Shown here: one piece after another, positions 36,222 to 46,855 of the stretch | Layout of the letters: the number at the start of each line of letters is the position of its first letter | Position numbering within the stretch: the first letter of the stretch is position 1 | NCBI GenBank assembly: GCA_002798255.1 | Contig: NWQQ01000021.1 | Location: 186,001-250,000, forward strand | Source of the DNA: Lysobacteraceae bacterium NML95-0200 | GTDB lineage: Bacteria; Pseudomonadota; Gammaproteobacteria; Xanthomonadales; Xanthomonadaceae | Reading direction: 5' to 3' | DNA length: 64,000 nt | Made by a program: the position numbers and the translations under genes | The notes under the pieces: generated by a model | The model's database searches: none | Told to the model about the DNA's origin: nothing | What the model saw: only the letters and a program-made list of their open reading frames with translations

Positions 36222-37235
36222 ATGCGTATTGCCGCCCTTGCCTTGCTGCTCACCGCCGCCCTGCCATTTACCGCCACCGCATTTGACGGGTTTCACTTCA
36301 TCCACAAGGACTGGGAAGTCGCCTGCGACAATACCGGCACTTGCCACGCAGCCGGATATCAACGTGAAGCAGACATTGACAGGCCGGTTTCCATCTTGCT
36401 CACCCGCAAGGCCGGTGACGATGCGCCTGTCATGGCCGAGCTGTCCATCCACCTTGAAATCGAAACCCCGGCGTTTGCCGAGCTGTACACCGGCACGCAG
36501 CGCCTGATGACCATCCGCCTCCAGGGCAGCGGCATGGCCGAGTTCAGCCAGCCACAAACCCGGCAACTGCTTGCCGCGATCCAGGGCAGGCTGCCCATCC
36601 GGCTGCATGCCGGTGGCGAAACCTGGACGCTTTCCAGCGAAGGCGCCAATGCGGTGCTATTGAAAATGGACGAGTTCCAGCGCCGGGTCGGTAGCGCATC
36701 GGCATTGATACGTCCCGGCAAAGTACGCGGCAAAGCGCTACCGCCGCAATCAACACCGCTGATTCAGGCTGCCGCCACCCTCACCACCCCCGCCCGCACA
36801 CTCACGCCCGAGGACACCCATTACTACAGGCTTTACCGGCTGCTTAAGCAGGCTGCAAACGGCCAGTGCTACCAGGCTTTTGCAGACGATGAAATCAAGC
36901 TTGACTTCAAGATTCACCGCTTGAGCGATACCCGCGCCCTGGCGGTCTCCCCCTGCTGGATGGGTGCCTATAACCATGGCGATTTGTATGTCTTGATGGA
37001 CAGCGATTTACAGCAAGTGCTGGATGTACTGGACGGCGATCTCACCGACTATGCCAATGGCGTGCTGTCCTCTACCCATAAAGACCGTGGCATGGGGGAC
37101 TGCTGGAGTACCAAGGAATACGTCTGGGATGGGCAGAAGTTTGTGCCGAGCCTTGAGCAAACCACCGGCCTGTGCCGCGGCTTTCCCGGGGGCGCATGGC
37201 CACTCCCCACCTTCGTCAGCGAAGTACGCCGATAA
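36222..37235 (+). CDS. Exported DUF1176-family protein
   Basis: A 337-residue protein with a signal peptide (residues 1-20, ending ATA). The mature N terminus FHFIHKDWEVACDNTGTCHAAGY and the C-terminal DRGMGDCWSTKEYVWDG are written here in parts of the DUF1176 pattern, which is rich in paired Cys and Trp. Function in this family is not known; the disulfide-ready Cys spacing suggests a periplasmic place of action. It stands between the hydrolase and frr without overlap. Confidence 0.8.
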   Translation: MRIAALALLLTAALPFTATAFDGFHFIHKDWEVACDNTGTCHAAGYQREADIDRPVSILLTRKAGDDAPVMAELSIHLEIETPAFAELYTGTQRLMTIRLQGSGMAEFSQPQTRQLLAAIQGRLPIRLHAGGETWTLSSEGANAVLLKMDEFQRRVGSASALIRPGKVRGKALPPQSTPLIQAAATLTTPARTLTPEDTHYYRLYRLLKQAANGQCYQAFADDEIKLDFKIHRLSDTRALAVSPCWMGAYNHGDLYVLMDSDLQQVLDVLDGDLTDYANGVLSSTHKDRGMGDCWSTKEYVWDGQKFVPSLEQTTGLCRGFPGGAWPLPTFVSEVRR

Positions 37236-37298
37236 GCGCCTGCCCGCAATCGCCGCAGCCCCGTATAATCAGCCGCTTACATTTTTTGAAGGCCAGCC

Positions 37299-37856
37299 AT
37301 GATCAAGGACATCCAGAAAGACGCACAAACCCGCATGCAAAAGAGCATCGAGGCGCTGCGCAACGATTTGGCAAAAGTACGCACCGGCCGCGCCACCACG
37401 GCGCTGGTTGATCACATCAAGGTCAATAGCTACGGCTCGGACATGCCGCTGTCGCAAGTGGCCAGCGTGTCGGTCAGCGATGCCCGTTCGCTCACCATCA
37501 CCCCCTGGGACAAGGGTATGGTGGCGGCGATTGAAAAAGCCATCATCACTTCCGACCTCGGTCTGACCCCGAATACCGCCGGCATGACCATCCGCATCAA
37601 TATCCCGCCGCTGACCGAGGAGCGCCGCCGCGAGCTGACCAAGGTGGTGCATGGCGAAGGCGAGAACGCCAAGGTCGCCATCCGCAATATCCGCCGCGAT
37701 GCCAACCAGCAGGTCAAGGATTTGCTCAAAGACAAGCAAATCAGCGAAGACGATGCCCGCCGCAGCGAGGACGAGGTGCAGAAAATCACCGACAAGGCCA
37801 TCAAGGATGTGGAAGAAGTGCTCAAAGCCAAGGAACAGGAATTGATGGCCGTCTGA
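37299..37856 (+). CDS. frr: Ribosome recycling factor
   Basis: A 185-residue factor that splits post-termination ribosomes together with [36 protein letters not shown], and [17 protein letters not shown] are the conserved segments, and the C-terminal [18 protein letters not shown] closes the three-helix bundle. It is the first gene of the envelope operon here; pyrH, its usual neighbour, is not upstream. Confidence 0.97.
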   Translation: MIKDIQKDAQTRMQKSIEALRNDLAKVRTGRATTALVDHIKVNSYGSDMPLSQVASVSVSDARSLTITPWDKGMVAAIEKAIITSDLGLTPNTAGMTIRINIPPLTEERRRELTKVVHGEGENAKVAIRNIRRDANQQVKDLLKDKQISEDDARRSEDEVQKITDKAIKDVEEVLKAKEQELMAV

Positions 37857-37863
37857 GCCGGCC

Positions 37864-38616
37864 ATGTCTGATACCCGAGCCGTGCCCCGCCACCTGGCCG
37901 TCATCATGGACGGCAATGGCCGCTGGGCCGAGCAACGCCGCCGCCCGCGCATCATCGGCCATCGTGCCGGTGCGCGCGCGGTGCAACGCTGCCTGGAATT
38001 CTGCCTTGAGCGCGGCGTGGAAGTGCTTACCCTGTATGCGTTCTCCAGCGAAAACTGGGGGCGGCCGGCTGAAGAAGTCGGCGGGCTGATGAAGCTGTTT
38101 GCCGGTACGCTGGAGCGCGAGGCCGAAGAAATGCACCGGCGCGGCATCCGCCTGCGCTTTATTGGCGACAGAAGCCGCTTCTCCGCCGCCCTGCAAGCCA
38201 AAATGCAGGCCGCCGAGGCGCTGACGCGCGGCAATACCCGCATGACGCTTGCCATCGCCGCCAGCTATGGTGGCCGCCAGGATTTGGCAATGGCGGCCAG
38301 GCGGCTCGCCGAACAGGTCGCCCAAGGCCAGCTTCGCCCAGAAGAAATAGACGAAGCCCGGCTGGGGCAGCACACTGCCCTGGCAGACCTGCCGCCGCCC
38401 GACCTGATGATTCGCACCGGCGGCGACCTGCGCATCAGCAATTTTCTGCTCTGGCAGCTGGCCTATGCGGAGCTCTGGTTCACCCCGCAACTGTGGCCGG
38501 ATTTCGACCGCGATACGCTGCAACAGGCATTTGATGACTTTGCTGCCCGCCAGCGCCGTTTCGGCCTGACCCCGGCACAGCTGCCCCCCGCATCGCAAGG
38601 ACATTCCCAAGCATGA
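37864..38616 (+). CDS. uppS: Undecaprenyl diphosphate synthase
   Basis: A 250-residue cis-prenyltransferase that makes the C55 lipid carrier for peptidoglycan and O-antigen. HLAVIMDGNGRWA carries the catalytic Asp16, and further motifs are YAFSSENWGRP and RTGGDLRISNFLLWQLAYAE. It begins seven bases after frr and its stop overlaps cdsA (ATGA). Confidence 0.96.
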   Translation: MSDTRAVPRHLAVIMDGNGRWAEQRRRPRIIGHRAGARAVQRCLEFCLERGVEVLTLYAFSSENWGRPAEEVGGLMKLFAGTLEREAEEMHRRGIRLRFIGDRSRFSAALQAKMQAAEALTRGNTRMTLAIAASYGGRQDLAMAARRLAEQVAQGQLRPEEIDEARLGQHTALADLPPPDLMIRTGGDLRISNFLLWQLAYAELWFTPQLWPDFDRDTLQQAFDDFAARQRRFGLTPAQLPPASQGHSQA

Positions 38617-39473
38617 AAACCCGTATCCTCGCTGCCCTGGTGATGGCGCCGCTGGCGATTGCCGCCATACTTTTCCTGCCCACGCCGTGGATGATGCTGC
38701 TGGCGGCACTGGTATTTCTTGGCGGCCTGTGGGAATGGCTGAAACTAGCCGGGGTTGAGGACACCCTGACCCGCAGTTTTCTGGTTGCCGCCAACCTGCT
38801 GTTGATGGTGATGATTGTCTGGGCCTCGCGTACCGGGCAGGGCGGCACCATGGCGCTGTTCCACCTCATGATGCTGCTGGGCGTGGGCTGGTGGTGGCTG
38901 GCGGTGCTATGGCTGCGCTATTCCAATTTTGCCGCCCGGCCAGGCAAGCTCGCCCGCGCCGTCAAACTGCTGGCCGGTACGCTGGCGGTCGTCCCGGCCT
39001 GGTGTGCGCTGCTGGTGATTCACGGCAATCCCGATGAAACCGCACTGATTGGGCCAGTGCCGCGCAATCACCTGTGGCTGCTGACCGCGCTTGCCATCAT
39101 CTGGGCGGCCGATAGCGGCGCGTATTTCGCCGGACGGCGCTTTGGCAAGCATAAGCTCGCCCCGGTCATCAGCCCCAACAAGACCGTGGAAGGCTTGCTG
39201 GGCGGGCTTGTGACCGCCGTGCTGGTCGGGCTTGGCTTTGGCCTCTTGGCTGGCGCCACGCCCGCACAACTGCCGTGGCTGGCCGCGGCGGTATTGCTGA
39301 CTGCCCTGGCCTCGGTGGTCGGTGATTTGTTTGAAAGCCTGCTCAAACGCCAGGCCGGCGTGAAAGACTCCGGCACGCTGATTCCTGGCCACGGCGGCAT
39401 CCTTGACCGCATCGACAGCGTACTGGCAGCGCTGCCGGTGTTTGCGCTGGCCAAAGCCAGCTTCGGTTTCTGA
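38613..39473 (+). CDS. cdsA: Phosphatidate cytidylyltransferase
   Basis: A 286-residue membrane enzyme that converts phosphatidic acid and CTP to CDP-diacylglycerol. The family signature near the C terminus is complete in two parts: [15 protein letters not shown] and [13 protein letters not shown]. About seven membrane helices are visible, starting at residue 4. It overlaps uppS by four bases, and dxr starts two bases after its stop. Confidence 0.95.
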   Translation: MKTRILAALVMAPLAIAAILFLPTPWMMLLAALVFLGGLWEWLKLAGVEDTLTRSFLVAANLLLMVMIVWASRTGQGGTMALFHLMMLLGVGWWWLAVLWLRYSNFAARPGKLARAVKLLAGTLAVVPAWCALLVIHGNPDETALIGPVPRNHLWLLTALAIIWAADSGAYFAGRRFGKHKLAPVISPNKTVEGLLGGLVTAVLVGLGFGLLAGATPAQLPWLAAAVLLTALASVVGDLFESLLKRQAGVKDSGTLIPGHGGILDRIDSVLAALPVFALAKASFGF

Positions 39474-39474
39474 T

Positions 39475-40656
39475 ATGGATGCCATGCAACGGATCGCGGT
39501 ATTGGGCGCCACCGGCTCGATTGGCGCCTCGGCGCTGGATGTCATCGCCCGTCATCCTGACCGCTATCAGGTGACGGTGCTGGCGGCAGGCCGCCAGGTC
39601 GATGCCCTGCTGGCGCTATGCCGCCAGCATCGCCCGGCACATGCGGTGATTGCCGATGAAAGCCAGTATCCGGCGCTGAAGGCTGGGCTTGCAGCCGCCG
39701 GGCTCACCACCCAGGCGCATGCCGGCATGGCGGCACTGGATGCACTGGCACAAAGTGATGCCTGCGATACCGTGGTTGCCGCCATTGTCGGCGCAGCGGG
39801 CTTGTCCTCCACGCTGGCCGCAGCCCGTGCCGGCAAGCGGCTGTTGCTTGCCAACAAGGAATCACTGGTACTGGCAGGCGAATTGCTGATGGCCGAAGTG
39901 GCGCGCTCAGGCAGCATGCTGGTGCCGATTGACAGCGAGCACAATGCCATTTTCCAATGCCTGCCCGATGGCCGCTGCAATGGGCAGGTAGAAAAAATCA
40001 TCCTGACCGCCTCGGGCGGGCCATTCCGGGGATACCGCCGTGCACAGCTGGCCAACATCACCCCGGAGCAGGCCATCGCGCACCCGAAATGGTCGATGGG
40101 GCCGAAGATTTCCGTGGACTCGGCCACGCTGATGAACAAGGGGCTGGAGGTCATCGAAGCGCATCACCTGTTTGGCCTGCCCGGCACGCAAATCGACGTA
40201 CTAGTGCATCCACAGTCGCTGGTGCATTCGCTGGTGAATTTCCGCGACGGCTCCACCCTGGCGCAACTGGGGCTGCCGGACATGCGCACCACGCTGGCGG
40301 TAGGGCTGGCCTGGCCACAGCGCATCGCCTCCGGGGTTGCCGGGCTGGATTTGGTCGCCCAGGGCGGGCGGCTGGACTTTGAGCCGCCGGATACCCAAAC
40401 CTTCCCGGCACTCACGCTGGCCTATGCGGCGCTGGCCGCCGGTGGCACGGCGCCTGCATATCTGAATGCGCTGAATGAAGAAGCCGTTTCAGCCTTTCTT
40501 CAGCGCCGGATTGCTTTTCTTGACATCCCGGCGCTGGTCGAAGCCGGTCTTGCCGCGCTTCCCACCACGGCCGCAGATTCGCTGGAAGTATTGCTGGAAG
40601 CCGACCAAGCCGCACGTCGATACGCCCACAACGCGATGACCCGACTGGATAGCTGA
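39475..40656 (+). CDS. dxr: 1-deoxy-D-xylulose 5-phosphate reductoisomerase
   Basis: A 393-residue NADPH-dependent enzyme for the first committed step of the MEP isoprenoid pathway, feeding uppS upstream. NADPH motif [13 protein letters not shown] (residues 9-21), metal-binding [13 protein letters not shown], and the active-site segments SGGPFRG and [20 protein letters not shown] are intact. ATG at 39475 is used; ATG at 39484 is a close alternative. Confidence 0.96.
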   Translation: MDAMQRIAVLGATGSIGASALDVIARHPDRYQVTVLAAGRQVDALLALCRQHRPAHAVIADESQYPALKAGLAAAGLTTQAHAGMAALDALAQSDACDTVVAAIVGAAGLSSTLAAARAGKRLLLANKESLVLAGELLMAEVARSGSMLVPIDSEHNAIFQCLPDGRCNGQVEKIILTASGGPFRGYRRAQLANITPEQAIAHPKWSMGPKISVDSATLMNKGLEVIEAHHLFGLPGTQIDVLVHPQSLVHSLVNFRDGSTLAQLGLPDMRTTLAVGLAWPQRIASGVAGLDLVAQGGRLDFEPPDTQTFPALTLAYAALAAGGTAPAYLNALNEEAVSAFLQRRIAFLDIPALVEAGLAALPTTAADSLEVLLEADQAARRYAHNAMTRLDS

Positions 40657-40714
40657 TGCTCGCTCTGCCGCACTTCACAAGCCCCGCCTGCCCGCCACTG
40701 CCCGAGTTGTGCGC

Positions 40715-42070
40715 ATGAGTGTTTTGGGTCCTGTTTTCTGGCTGATTATCAGCCTCGGCATTCTGGTCACCATCCATGAGTTTGGCCATTTCTGGGTAGC
40801 GCGCCGCTGTGGCGTCAAGGTGCTGCGCTTCTCCATCGGCTTTGGCAAGCCCCTCTGGCTGCGCCGTGGCCGTGATGGCACCGAATACGCCATCGCCGCC
40901 ATTCCGCTGGGGGGCTATGTCCGCATGCTGGACGAGCGCGAAGCCGCCGTGGATGCGGCCGAGCTGAACCAGGCCTTCAACCGCAAGCCGCTGGGGCAGC
41001 GCGCGGCGATTGTTGCCGCAGGCCCCTTGGCCAACCTCGGCCTGTGCGTGGCACTGTTATGGCTGATGTTCATGGTCGGTCGCCCGGACTATGCACCGGA
41101 AATTGGCCGGGTACAGGGCATTGCCGCCGAGTCGGGCTTGCAGCGCGGTGACGTGATTCAAAGCATCAAGGGCGAGGCCACCCCGACCTGGAGCGAGGCC
41201 GGGCTTGCGCTCCTCACCGCCGCGCTTGACCGTGAGCCGGTCAGCATTGAAGTGCGTGATGCCAACGGCCAGACCCGGCAGCGCACACTGCATCTGGAGC
41301 GCCTGCCCGCCCAGCTCAAGGAGCGCGAAGCCATCGCCGCCACCGGCATCGTCCCGGCGCACCACCTGCTTGCGCCCATCGTCGGCCAGGTCGCTGCCGA
41401 TGCCCCGGCAGATGGGAAACTGCAAAGCGGCGACCGTATCCTCGCCATCAATGGCCGCGACATCAGCGACTTTAGCGAGCTTTCCGAACAGGTCAACAAG
41501 GCAGGCAAAGCCGGGGAAAGCTTGGCGCTGCGCATCGCACGCAACGACGCCACCATGGTGGTGAACATCACCCCGGCCAAACTGCATCACCCCGAGCGCG
41601 GCGACTACTGGGGCATTGGCATCAGCCTGCCCGAATCCATACCGCTGCCAGCCAAAAATGCCAGCCTGCGTTATCCGCCGCTCACCGCCATTCCCGCCGC
41701 CTTTGCCGAAACCTGGCGGCTTGCCCGGCAATCGTTTGCAATGATGGCGCGCATGGTGCAGGGACGCGCCTCGCTGGAGAATATTTCCGGCCCCATCACC
41801 ATCGCCCGCGTGGCCGACCGCTCCGCCGACATGGGGCTGGCCTGGTTTTTGAGTTTCCTGGCGCTGATCTCGCTCAGCCTTGCCATCATCAACCTGCTGC
41901 CGATTCCGGTCTTGGACGGCGGCCACCTGCTGTATTACCTTATCGAGCTGGTCAAAGGCAGCCCGCCCGGCGATCGCTTCCTGGCCATCAGCCAATTCGT
42001 CGGACTTGCCATACTGGCCTGTTTGATGGGCTTGGCGTTTTACAATGATATTCACGGGCTGCTGCGATGA
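40715..42070 (+). CDS. rseP: Site-2 intramembrane metalloprotease RseP
   Basis: A 451-residue zinc protease that cleaves anti-sigma factor in the envelope stress pathway. HEFGH at residues 21-25 (His21, Glu22, His25) and the second metal motif NLLPIPVLDGGHLL near 400 are present, with two PDZ domains between (about 115-300). A GTG at 40709 lies two codons upstream, but the ATG at 40715 gives the usual N terminus. Placement just before bamA is conserved. Confidence 0.95.
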   Translation: MSVLGPVFWLIISLGILVTIHEFGHFWVARRCGVKVLRFSIGFGKPLWLRRGRDGTEYAIAAIPLGGYVRMLDEREAAVDAAELNQAFNRKPLGQRAAIVAAGPLANLGLCVALLWLMFMVGRPDYAPEIGRVQGIAAESGLQRGDVIQSIKGEATPTWSEAGLALLTAALDREPVSIEVRDANGQTRQRTLHLERLPAQLKEREAIAATGIVPAHHLLAPIVGQVAADAPADGKLQSGDRILAINGRDISDFSELSEQVNKAGKAGESLALRIARNDATMVVNITPAKLHHPERGDYWGIGISLPESIPLPAKNASLRYPPLTAIPAAFAETWRLARQSFAMMARMVQGRASLENISGPITIARVADRSADMGLAWFLSFLALISLSLAIINLLPIPVLDGGHLLYYLIELVKGSPPGDRFLAISQFVGLAILACLMGLAFYNDIHGLLR

Positions 42071-42114
42071 GTTTCATGGCAGCTCTTTCCTTTAAGCAAA
42101 ACCGGACTTCCGTA

Positions 42115-44592
42115 ATGATGCGAATCCTCTCCCGCCGCCGCGTGCTTGCCCTGGCTCTGGCTTCTGCGCTTGCCATGCCCGCATGGGCGCAGTCGATTGA
42201 ACCATTCACCGTCGGCGATATTCGCGTCGATGGCCTGCAACGCATCTCCGCAGGCACGGTGTTCACCTATTTGCCGGTTGAGCGCGGCGACCGCCTGGAT
42301 CAGGCGCGTGCCGGTGATGCCATCCGTGCCCTGTACCGCACCGGCTTTTTCGAGGATATCCGCCTGGACCGTCAGGGCGACATCCTGGTGGTGACGGTGA
42401 GCGAGCGCCCGGCCATCAACAAGCTGGAAGTCAGCGGCAACAAGGATTTGCCCACCGAGCAGCTGATGAAGAGCCTGAAGGAAATCGGGCTTGCCGAAGG
42501 CGAAACCTATGACCGCATGAGCCTTGACCGGGTGCAGCAGGAGCTGACCCGCGCCTACCAGAACCGCGGCAAATACAATGTCGAAATCGCACCGAAGGTC
42601 AGCCGGCTCGACCGCAACCGGGTGGATATCGCCATCGAAATCAAGGAAGGCAAGGCCGCCAAAATCCGCCATGTCAACGTGATTGGCAATGAACTGTTCA
42701 GCGACAAGGAGTTGCTCGACAACTGGGAATCGCGTCCCAGCAACTGGCTCTCCTGGTACCGGCGCGATAACCAGTATTCCAAGGAAAAACTCTCCGGCGA
42801 TCTGGAAAAACTGCAATCCTGGTATCTGGATCGCGGCTATATCGATGCCGAAGTCGGCCCTGAAAACACGCAGGTGTCCATCAGTCCGGACAAGCGCGAT
42901 ATCTATATCACCGCCGGTATCAGCGAAGGCGAGCAATACACCATTTCCAGCGTGGCAGTCAGCGGCGATACCGTGCTGCCCAAGGAGGAAGTCGAGGCGC
43001 GCGTCAAGCTGTTCGTCAAGCCCGAGGCAGTGTTCTCGCGGCGCATGCTGGAGCTGGCTACCGAAAGCATCACCGCATCGCTCAGCAATATCGGCTATGC
43101 CTTCGCACAAGTGAACCCGGTGCCGGATGTGAATCGTGAAAACCGCACGGTCGGCATCACCATGCAGGTGGTGCCCGGCCCGCGGGTGAATGTGCGCCGC
43201 ATCGTGTTCAAGGACAATAACCGTACCCGCGATGAAGTGCTGCGCCGCGAAATGCGCCAGTTCGAAGGTGCTTGGTATTCGCAGGCGGCCATTGACCGCT
43301 CCAAGATTCGCCTGCAACAGCTGGGCTATTTCGAGAGCGTGGATATTGAAAGCCGCCCGGTCGCCGGCAGCAATGACCAGGTGGATCTGGAAGTGCGGGT
43401 CAAGGAAACCAACTCCGGCCAGGTGATGCTGACCTTGGGCTATTCACAGCTTTCGGGCATCCAGATCAGCGGCCAGCTTTCGGAAAGTAATTTCCTGGGC
43501 AGTGGCAACCGCGTCTCCATCGGCGCGATGCGCTCCTACTACCAGAAGAAATACGACTTCTCCTTCGTCAACCCCTACTTCACCGACAGCGGCGTCTCGC
43601 TGGGCTACAACCTGTGGTGGAGCGAGTTTGACTACTCCAACTTCAACATGGCGCAGTACTCCACCAACCAGGGCGCGGCGCAGATGTTCCTCGGCCTGCC
43701 CATCACCGAATACGATACGGTGAGCTTCATGCTGGGGATTGATACCAAGAAAATCCTCGCCTTCCAGGATTCCACCCCTACGGCGCTGGTGGAATACATC
43801 GACGCCGTCGGCCATCGCACCTTCCATTCCTGGCGCACCCAGCTGGCATTTGCCCGCGATACCCGCGACGATGCCCTGCGTCCCTCGCGCGGCATGTCGC
43901 AGCGTATTTCGCTGGAAGCCACCCTGCCCGGCTCCACCGTGCAGTATTACAAGCTGGACTACCAGCTCTCCAAATACTGGCCGCTCAGCCCGTCGCTGGT
44001 GCTGAACACCGCCTTCAACCTCGGCTATGGCGATTCCTACGGCAAGGATTTCGAGCGCAATATCTGCTGGACAATGCCGACCCCGGCCGTGCCCAATCCG
44101 CCGGTCAGCGAGCCGTGCCTGACCAGCTCGCCCGATTACGTCAGAACCCTGCGCGCCAGTGGCCTGCCGTTCTTTGAAAATTTCTACGCAGGCGGCGTTT
44201 CTTCCACTGGCCGCGTGCGCGGCTTTGTCGATAACACCCTGGGGCCGCTGGTCAGCACCCCGCATGGTTATCTGCAACCCATTGGCGGCGCCTTCCGCAC
44301 CACCGGCACGGTGGAAATGTTCTTCCCGCGCCTGATCAAGAGCCCGGCGGCGCGCGTCTCGGCCTTCCTCGACTTCGGCAACGTGTTTGCCGATACCAAG
44401 AGCTGGGATGCCAAGGAGCTGCGCGCCTCCACCGGCCTGTCGCTGATGTGGCGCTCGCCGATGGGGCCGATCTCCATCAGCTATGCCCTGCCGCTGCGCA
44501 AGAAAGACGCCCTGTACGACAGCAACGGCCAGATCATCCAGTTTGGTGACCGTATCGAACGGCTGCAATTCACCTTTGCCGGCGCGTTCTGA
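42115..44592 (+). CDS. bamA: Outer-membrane beta-barrel assembly protein BamA
   Basis: An 825-residue Omp85 protein that inserts beta-barrels into the outer membrane. The ATG at 42115 is chosen because it starts a normal signal peptide (MMRILSRRRVLALALASALA, cleaved after AWA); ATG at 42067 overlaps the rseP stop and would add 16 residues before it. Five POTRA domains span about residues 30-430 (first: FTVGDIRVDGLQRISAGTVF), followed by the barrel with the Omp85 RGF-type motif at VRGFVDNTLGPL and a C terminus ending in Phe (FTFAGAF), the barrel sorting signal. Confidence 0.95.
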   Translation: MMRILSRRRVLALALASALAMPAWAQSIEPFTVGDIRVDGLQRISAGTVFTYLPVERGDRLDQARAGDAIRALYRTGFFEDIRLDRQGDILVVTVSERPAINKLEVSGNKDLPTEQLMKSLKEIGLAEGETYDRMSLDRVQQELTRAYQNRGKYNVEIAPKVSRLDRNRVDIAIEIKEGKAAKIRHVNVIGNELFSDKELLDNWESRPSNWLSWYRRDNQYSKEKLSGDLEKLQSWYLDRGYIDAEVGPENTQVSISPDKRDIYITAGISEGEQYTISSVAVSGDTVLPKEEVEARVKLFVKPEAVFSRRMLELATESITASLSNIGYAFAQVNPVPDVNRENRTVGITMQVVPGPRVNVRRIVFKDNNRTRDEVLRREMRQFEGAWYSQAAIDRSKIRLQQLGYFESVDIESRPVAGSNDQVDLEVRVKETNSGQVMLTLGYSQLSGIQISGQLSESNFLGSGNRVSIGAMRSYYQKKYDFSFVNPYFTDSGVSLGYNLWWSEFDYSNFNMAQYSTNQGAAQMFLGLPITEYDTVSFMLGIDTKKILAFQDSTPTALVEYIDAVGHRTFHSWRTQLAFARDTRDDALRPSRGMSQRISLEATLPGSTVQYYKLDYQLSKYWPLSPSLVLNTAFNLGYGDSYGKDFERNICWTMPTPAVPNPPVSEPCLTSSPDYVRTLRASGLPFFENFYAGGVSSTGRVRGFVDNTLGPLVSTPHGYLQPIGGAFRTTGTVEMFFPRLIKSPAARVSAFLDFGNVFADTKSWDAKELRASTGLSLMWRSPMGPISISYALPLRKKDALYDSNGQIIQFGDRIERLQFTFAGAF

Positions 44593-44597
44593 GCCGC

Positions 44598-45617
44598 ATG
44601 GGCAAGAGTTACAGCGCGGCGCAGCTCGCGGAGCAATTCGGCCTGCAAGTGGTGGGCGATGCCGGTGCCAAAATCACCGGCGTTGCCACCCTGGCGGCTG
44701 CCCGCAAGGGGCAGCTTGGCTTTCTGGCCAATCCGCGTTACCGCAGCCAGTTGCAGGATAGCCGTGCCAGCATCGTGGTGATGCGCCAGGCCGATGCCGA
44801 AGGCGCGCCGATGACCGCGCTGATTGCCCATGACCCGTATGCGGCCTTTGCCCGCATTGCGGCGCTGTTCGAGCCGGAAAACCCATACCCGCCGGGCATC
44901 CATCCCAGTGCGGTGATTGCGCCGGAGGCCATCATCGACCCCAGCGCCCATATCGGCCCGTTTGTCAGCATTGGCGCGCGCAGCCATGTCGGCGCCGGCG
45001 CGGCGATTGGCGCAGGCTCGGTGATTGGCGAGGACTGCATCATCGGCGCCGGTTGCGAGCTCATCGCCCGCGTCACCCTGGTCGCCCGGGTACGCTTGGG
45101 GCAACGGGTGCGCATCCATCCCGGCGCAGTGCTGGGCGCGGACGGCTTTGGCCTTGCCATGGAAAACGGTCGCTGGCTGAAAGTGCCGCAGCTTGGCGGC
45201 GTGCGCGTGGGCGATGATTGCGAAATCGGCGCCAATACCTGTATCGACCGCGGCGCACTGGAAGACACCGTGCTGGAGGAGGACGTGCGCCTGGACAATC
45301 TCATCCAGATTGGTCACAACGTGCATATCGGCGCGCATACCGCCATGGCCGGCTGCTCGGCTGCGGCAGGCAGCGCCAAAATCGGCCGCTACTGCCTGAT
45401 TGGCGGCGGCGCCGGGGTGCTGGGACATCTGGAAATCTGCGACCAGGTGATGGTGACGGCGATGAGCCTGGTGACCCACTCCATCCGCGAGCCGGGCGAG
45501 TATTCTTCCGGCACCCCCTTGATGGACAACCGTAGCTGGCGCAAAAATGCTGCGCGTTTCAAGCAACTCGATACCCTTTACCGTCATGCCCACAACCGGG
45601 CAAAGGACACTGACTGA
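44598..45617 (+). CDS. lpxD: UDP-3-O-acylglucosamine N-acyltransferase
   Basis: A 339-residue left-handed beta-helix enzyme for the third step of lipid A synthesis. The N-terminal uridine-binding domain (about 1-100) includes GFLANPRYRSQL; hexapeptide repeats run from HPSAVIAPEAIIDPSAHIGP onward, and the catalytic His lies in NLIQIGHNVHIG. It starts five bases after bamA, with no skp gene between them, unlike E. coli. Confidence 0.95.
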   Translation: MGKSYSAAQLAEQFGLQVVGDAGAKITGVATLAAARKGQLGFLANPRYRSQLQDSRASIVVMRQADAEGAPMTALIAHDPYAAFARIAALFEPENPYPPGIHPSAVIAPEAIIDPSAHIGPFVSIGARSHVGAGAAIGAGSVIGEDCIIGAGCELIARVTLVARVRLGQRVRIHPGAVLGADGFGLAMENGRWLKVPQLGGVRVGDDCEIGANTCIDRGALEDTVLEEDVRLDNLIQIGHNVHIGAHTAMAGCSAAAGSAKIGRYCLIGGGAGVLGHLEICDQVMVTAMSLVTHSIREPGEYSSGTPLMDNRSWRKNAARFKQLDTLYRHAHNRAKDTD

Positions 45618-46073
45618 ATGAGCGATACCCTGACCCTGCCTGTAGATGTGGAACAAATCCGCGCCCTGCTACCGCACCGCTATCCCTTCCTGCTGGTTGA
45701 CCGTGTGGTCGAATTCGAGGCCGGGCAACGCCTTCGCGCCTGGAAAAACGTCAGCATCAACGAGCCGTTCTTCCAGGGGCATTTCCCTGCGCAGGCCGTC
45801 ATGCCCGGTGTACTGGTGATTGAGGCGATGGCGCAAGCGGGCGGGCTGCTCAGCCACCTGACCCGTGGCGGTGCCGATGCCGGCAAGCTCTCCTATCTGG
45901 TCAAGGTCGATGGCGCCAAGTTCAGCCGCATGGTCGTCCCCGGCGACCGGCTGGAAATCGAGGTCAGCATCAAGCGCGAAATCCGCAACATGACCCTTTA
46001 CAGCTGTGCGGCCTTCGTCGATGGCCAACAGGTCGCCTGCGCGGAAATCCTCTGCGCCGAGGTGGATGCCTGA
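45618..46073 (+). CDS. fabZ: 3-hydroxyacyl-[acyl-carrier-protein] dehydratase FabZ
   Basis: A 151-residue hotdog-fold dehydratase for fatty acid elongation. The active site is seen as [20 protein letters not shown] with His55 and Glu69. It begins at the base after the lpxD stop (one-base gap at most), so coupled translation is likely. The linkage lpxD-fabZ-lpxA balances fatty acid and lipid A supply. Confidence 0.96.
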   Translation: MSDTLTLPVDVEQIRALLPHRYPFLLVDRVVEFEAGQRLRAWKNVSINEPFFQGHFPAQAVMPGVLVIEAMAQAGGLLSHLTRGGADAGKLSYLVKVDGAKFSRMVVPGDRLEIEVSIKREIRNMTLYSCAAFVDGQQVACAEILCAEVDA

Positions 46074-46075
46074 AA

Positions 46076-46855
46076 ATGAGCCGTATCCACCCCAGCGCCT
46101 TTATCGACCCGGCCGCGCGTCTTGCCCAGGACGTTGAAGTCGGCGCGTTTACCGTGATTGGCGCAGAGGTGGAAATCGGCGCAGGCACGCGCATCGGGCC
46201 GCATTGCAGTATCCACGGCCCCACCCGGATTGGCTGCAATAACTACATCCACGGCCATGCCGCCATTGGCGGCGAGCCGCAGGACAAGAAATATCGCGGC
46301 GAGCGGGTCACCCTGGAAATCGGCGACAACAATCAAATCCGCGAGTTCGTCACCCTCAACCGCGGCACCGGCGCGGGCGGCGGCGTGACCCGTATCGGCA
46401 ACGGCAACTGGCTGCTGGCCTATACCCATATCGCCCACGATTGCCAGGTCGGCAATCACTGCGTGTTTTCCAATAACGCCACCCTCGCCGGACATGTCAG
46501 CGTCGGCGACCATGTGATTCTTTCCGGCTTTGCCGGGGTGCACCAGTTCTGCCGCATCGGTGACCATGCCTTTATCGGCATGGGCGCCTTCGTCAATGGC
46601 GATGTGCCGCCGTTCCTGATGGTGGCGCAGGACAAATATGCCCGCCCGCGCGGCATCAACAGCGAAGGGCTCAAGCGCCGCGGTTTTGATGCCGAGCGTA
46701 TCCGCGCCATCAAGCGCGCCTATCGCGCCCTGTATATGGGCGATGCCAAGTTCGACGAAGCCCGCACCGAGCTCCTGGAAATGGCCGCACACAGCCCGGA
46801 TGTGCAGCAATTCCTCGACTTCATCGGCCAGGGCGAGCGGCCATTGATTCGATGA
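46076..46855 (+). CDS. lpxA: UDP-N-acetylglucosamine acyltransferase
   Basis: A 259-residue beta-helix enzyme that adds the first 3-hydroxyacyl chain in lipid A synthesis. It starts [20 protein letters not shown], the family opening; hexapeptide repeats continue to about residue 180, with catalytic His in [14 protein letters not shown] and the C-terminal helical domain ending ERPLIR. Two bases separate it from fabZ and its stop overlaps the lpxB start. Confidence 0.96.
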   Translation: MSRIHPSAFIDPAARLAQDVEVGAFTVIGAEVEIGAGTRIGPHCSIHGPTRIGCNNYIHGHAAIGGEPQDKKYRGERVTLEIGDNNQIREFVTLNRGTGAGGGVTRIGNGNWLLAYTHIAHDCQVGNHCVFSNNATLAGHVSVGDHVILSGFAGVHQFCRIGDHAFIGMGAFVNGDVPPFLMVAQDKYARPRGINSEGLKRRGFDAERIRAIKRAYRALYMGDAKFDEARTELLEMAAHSPDVQQFLDFIGQGERPLIR

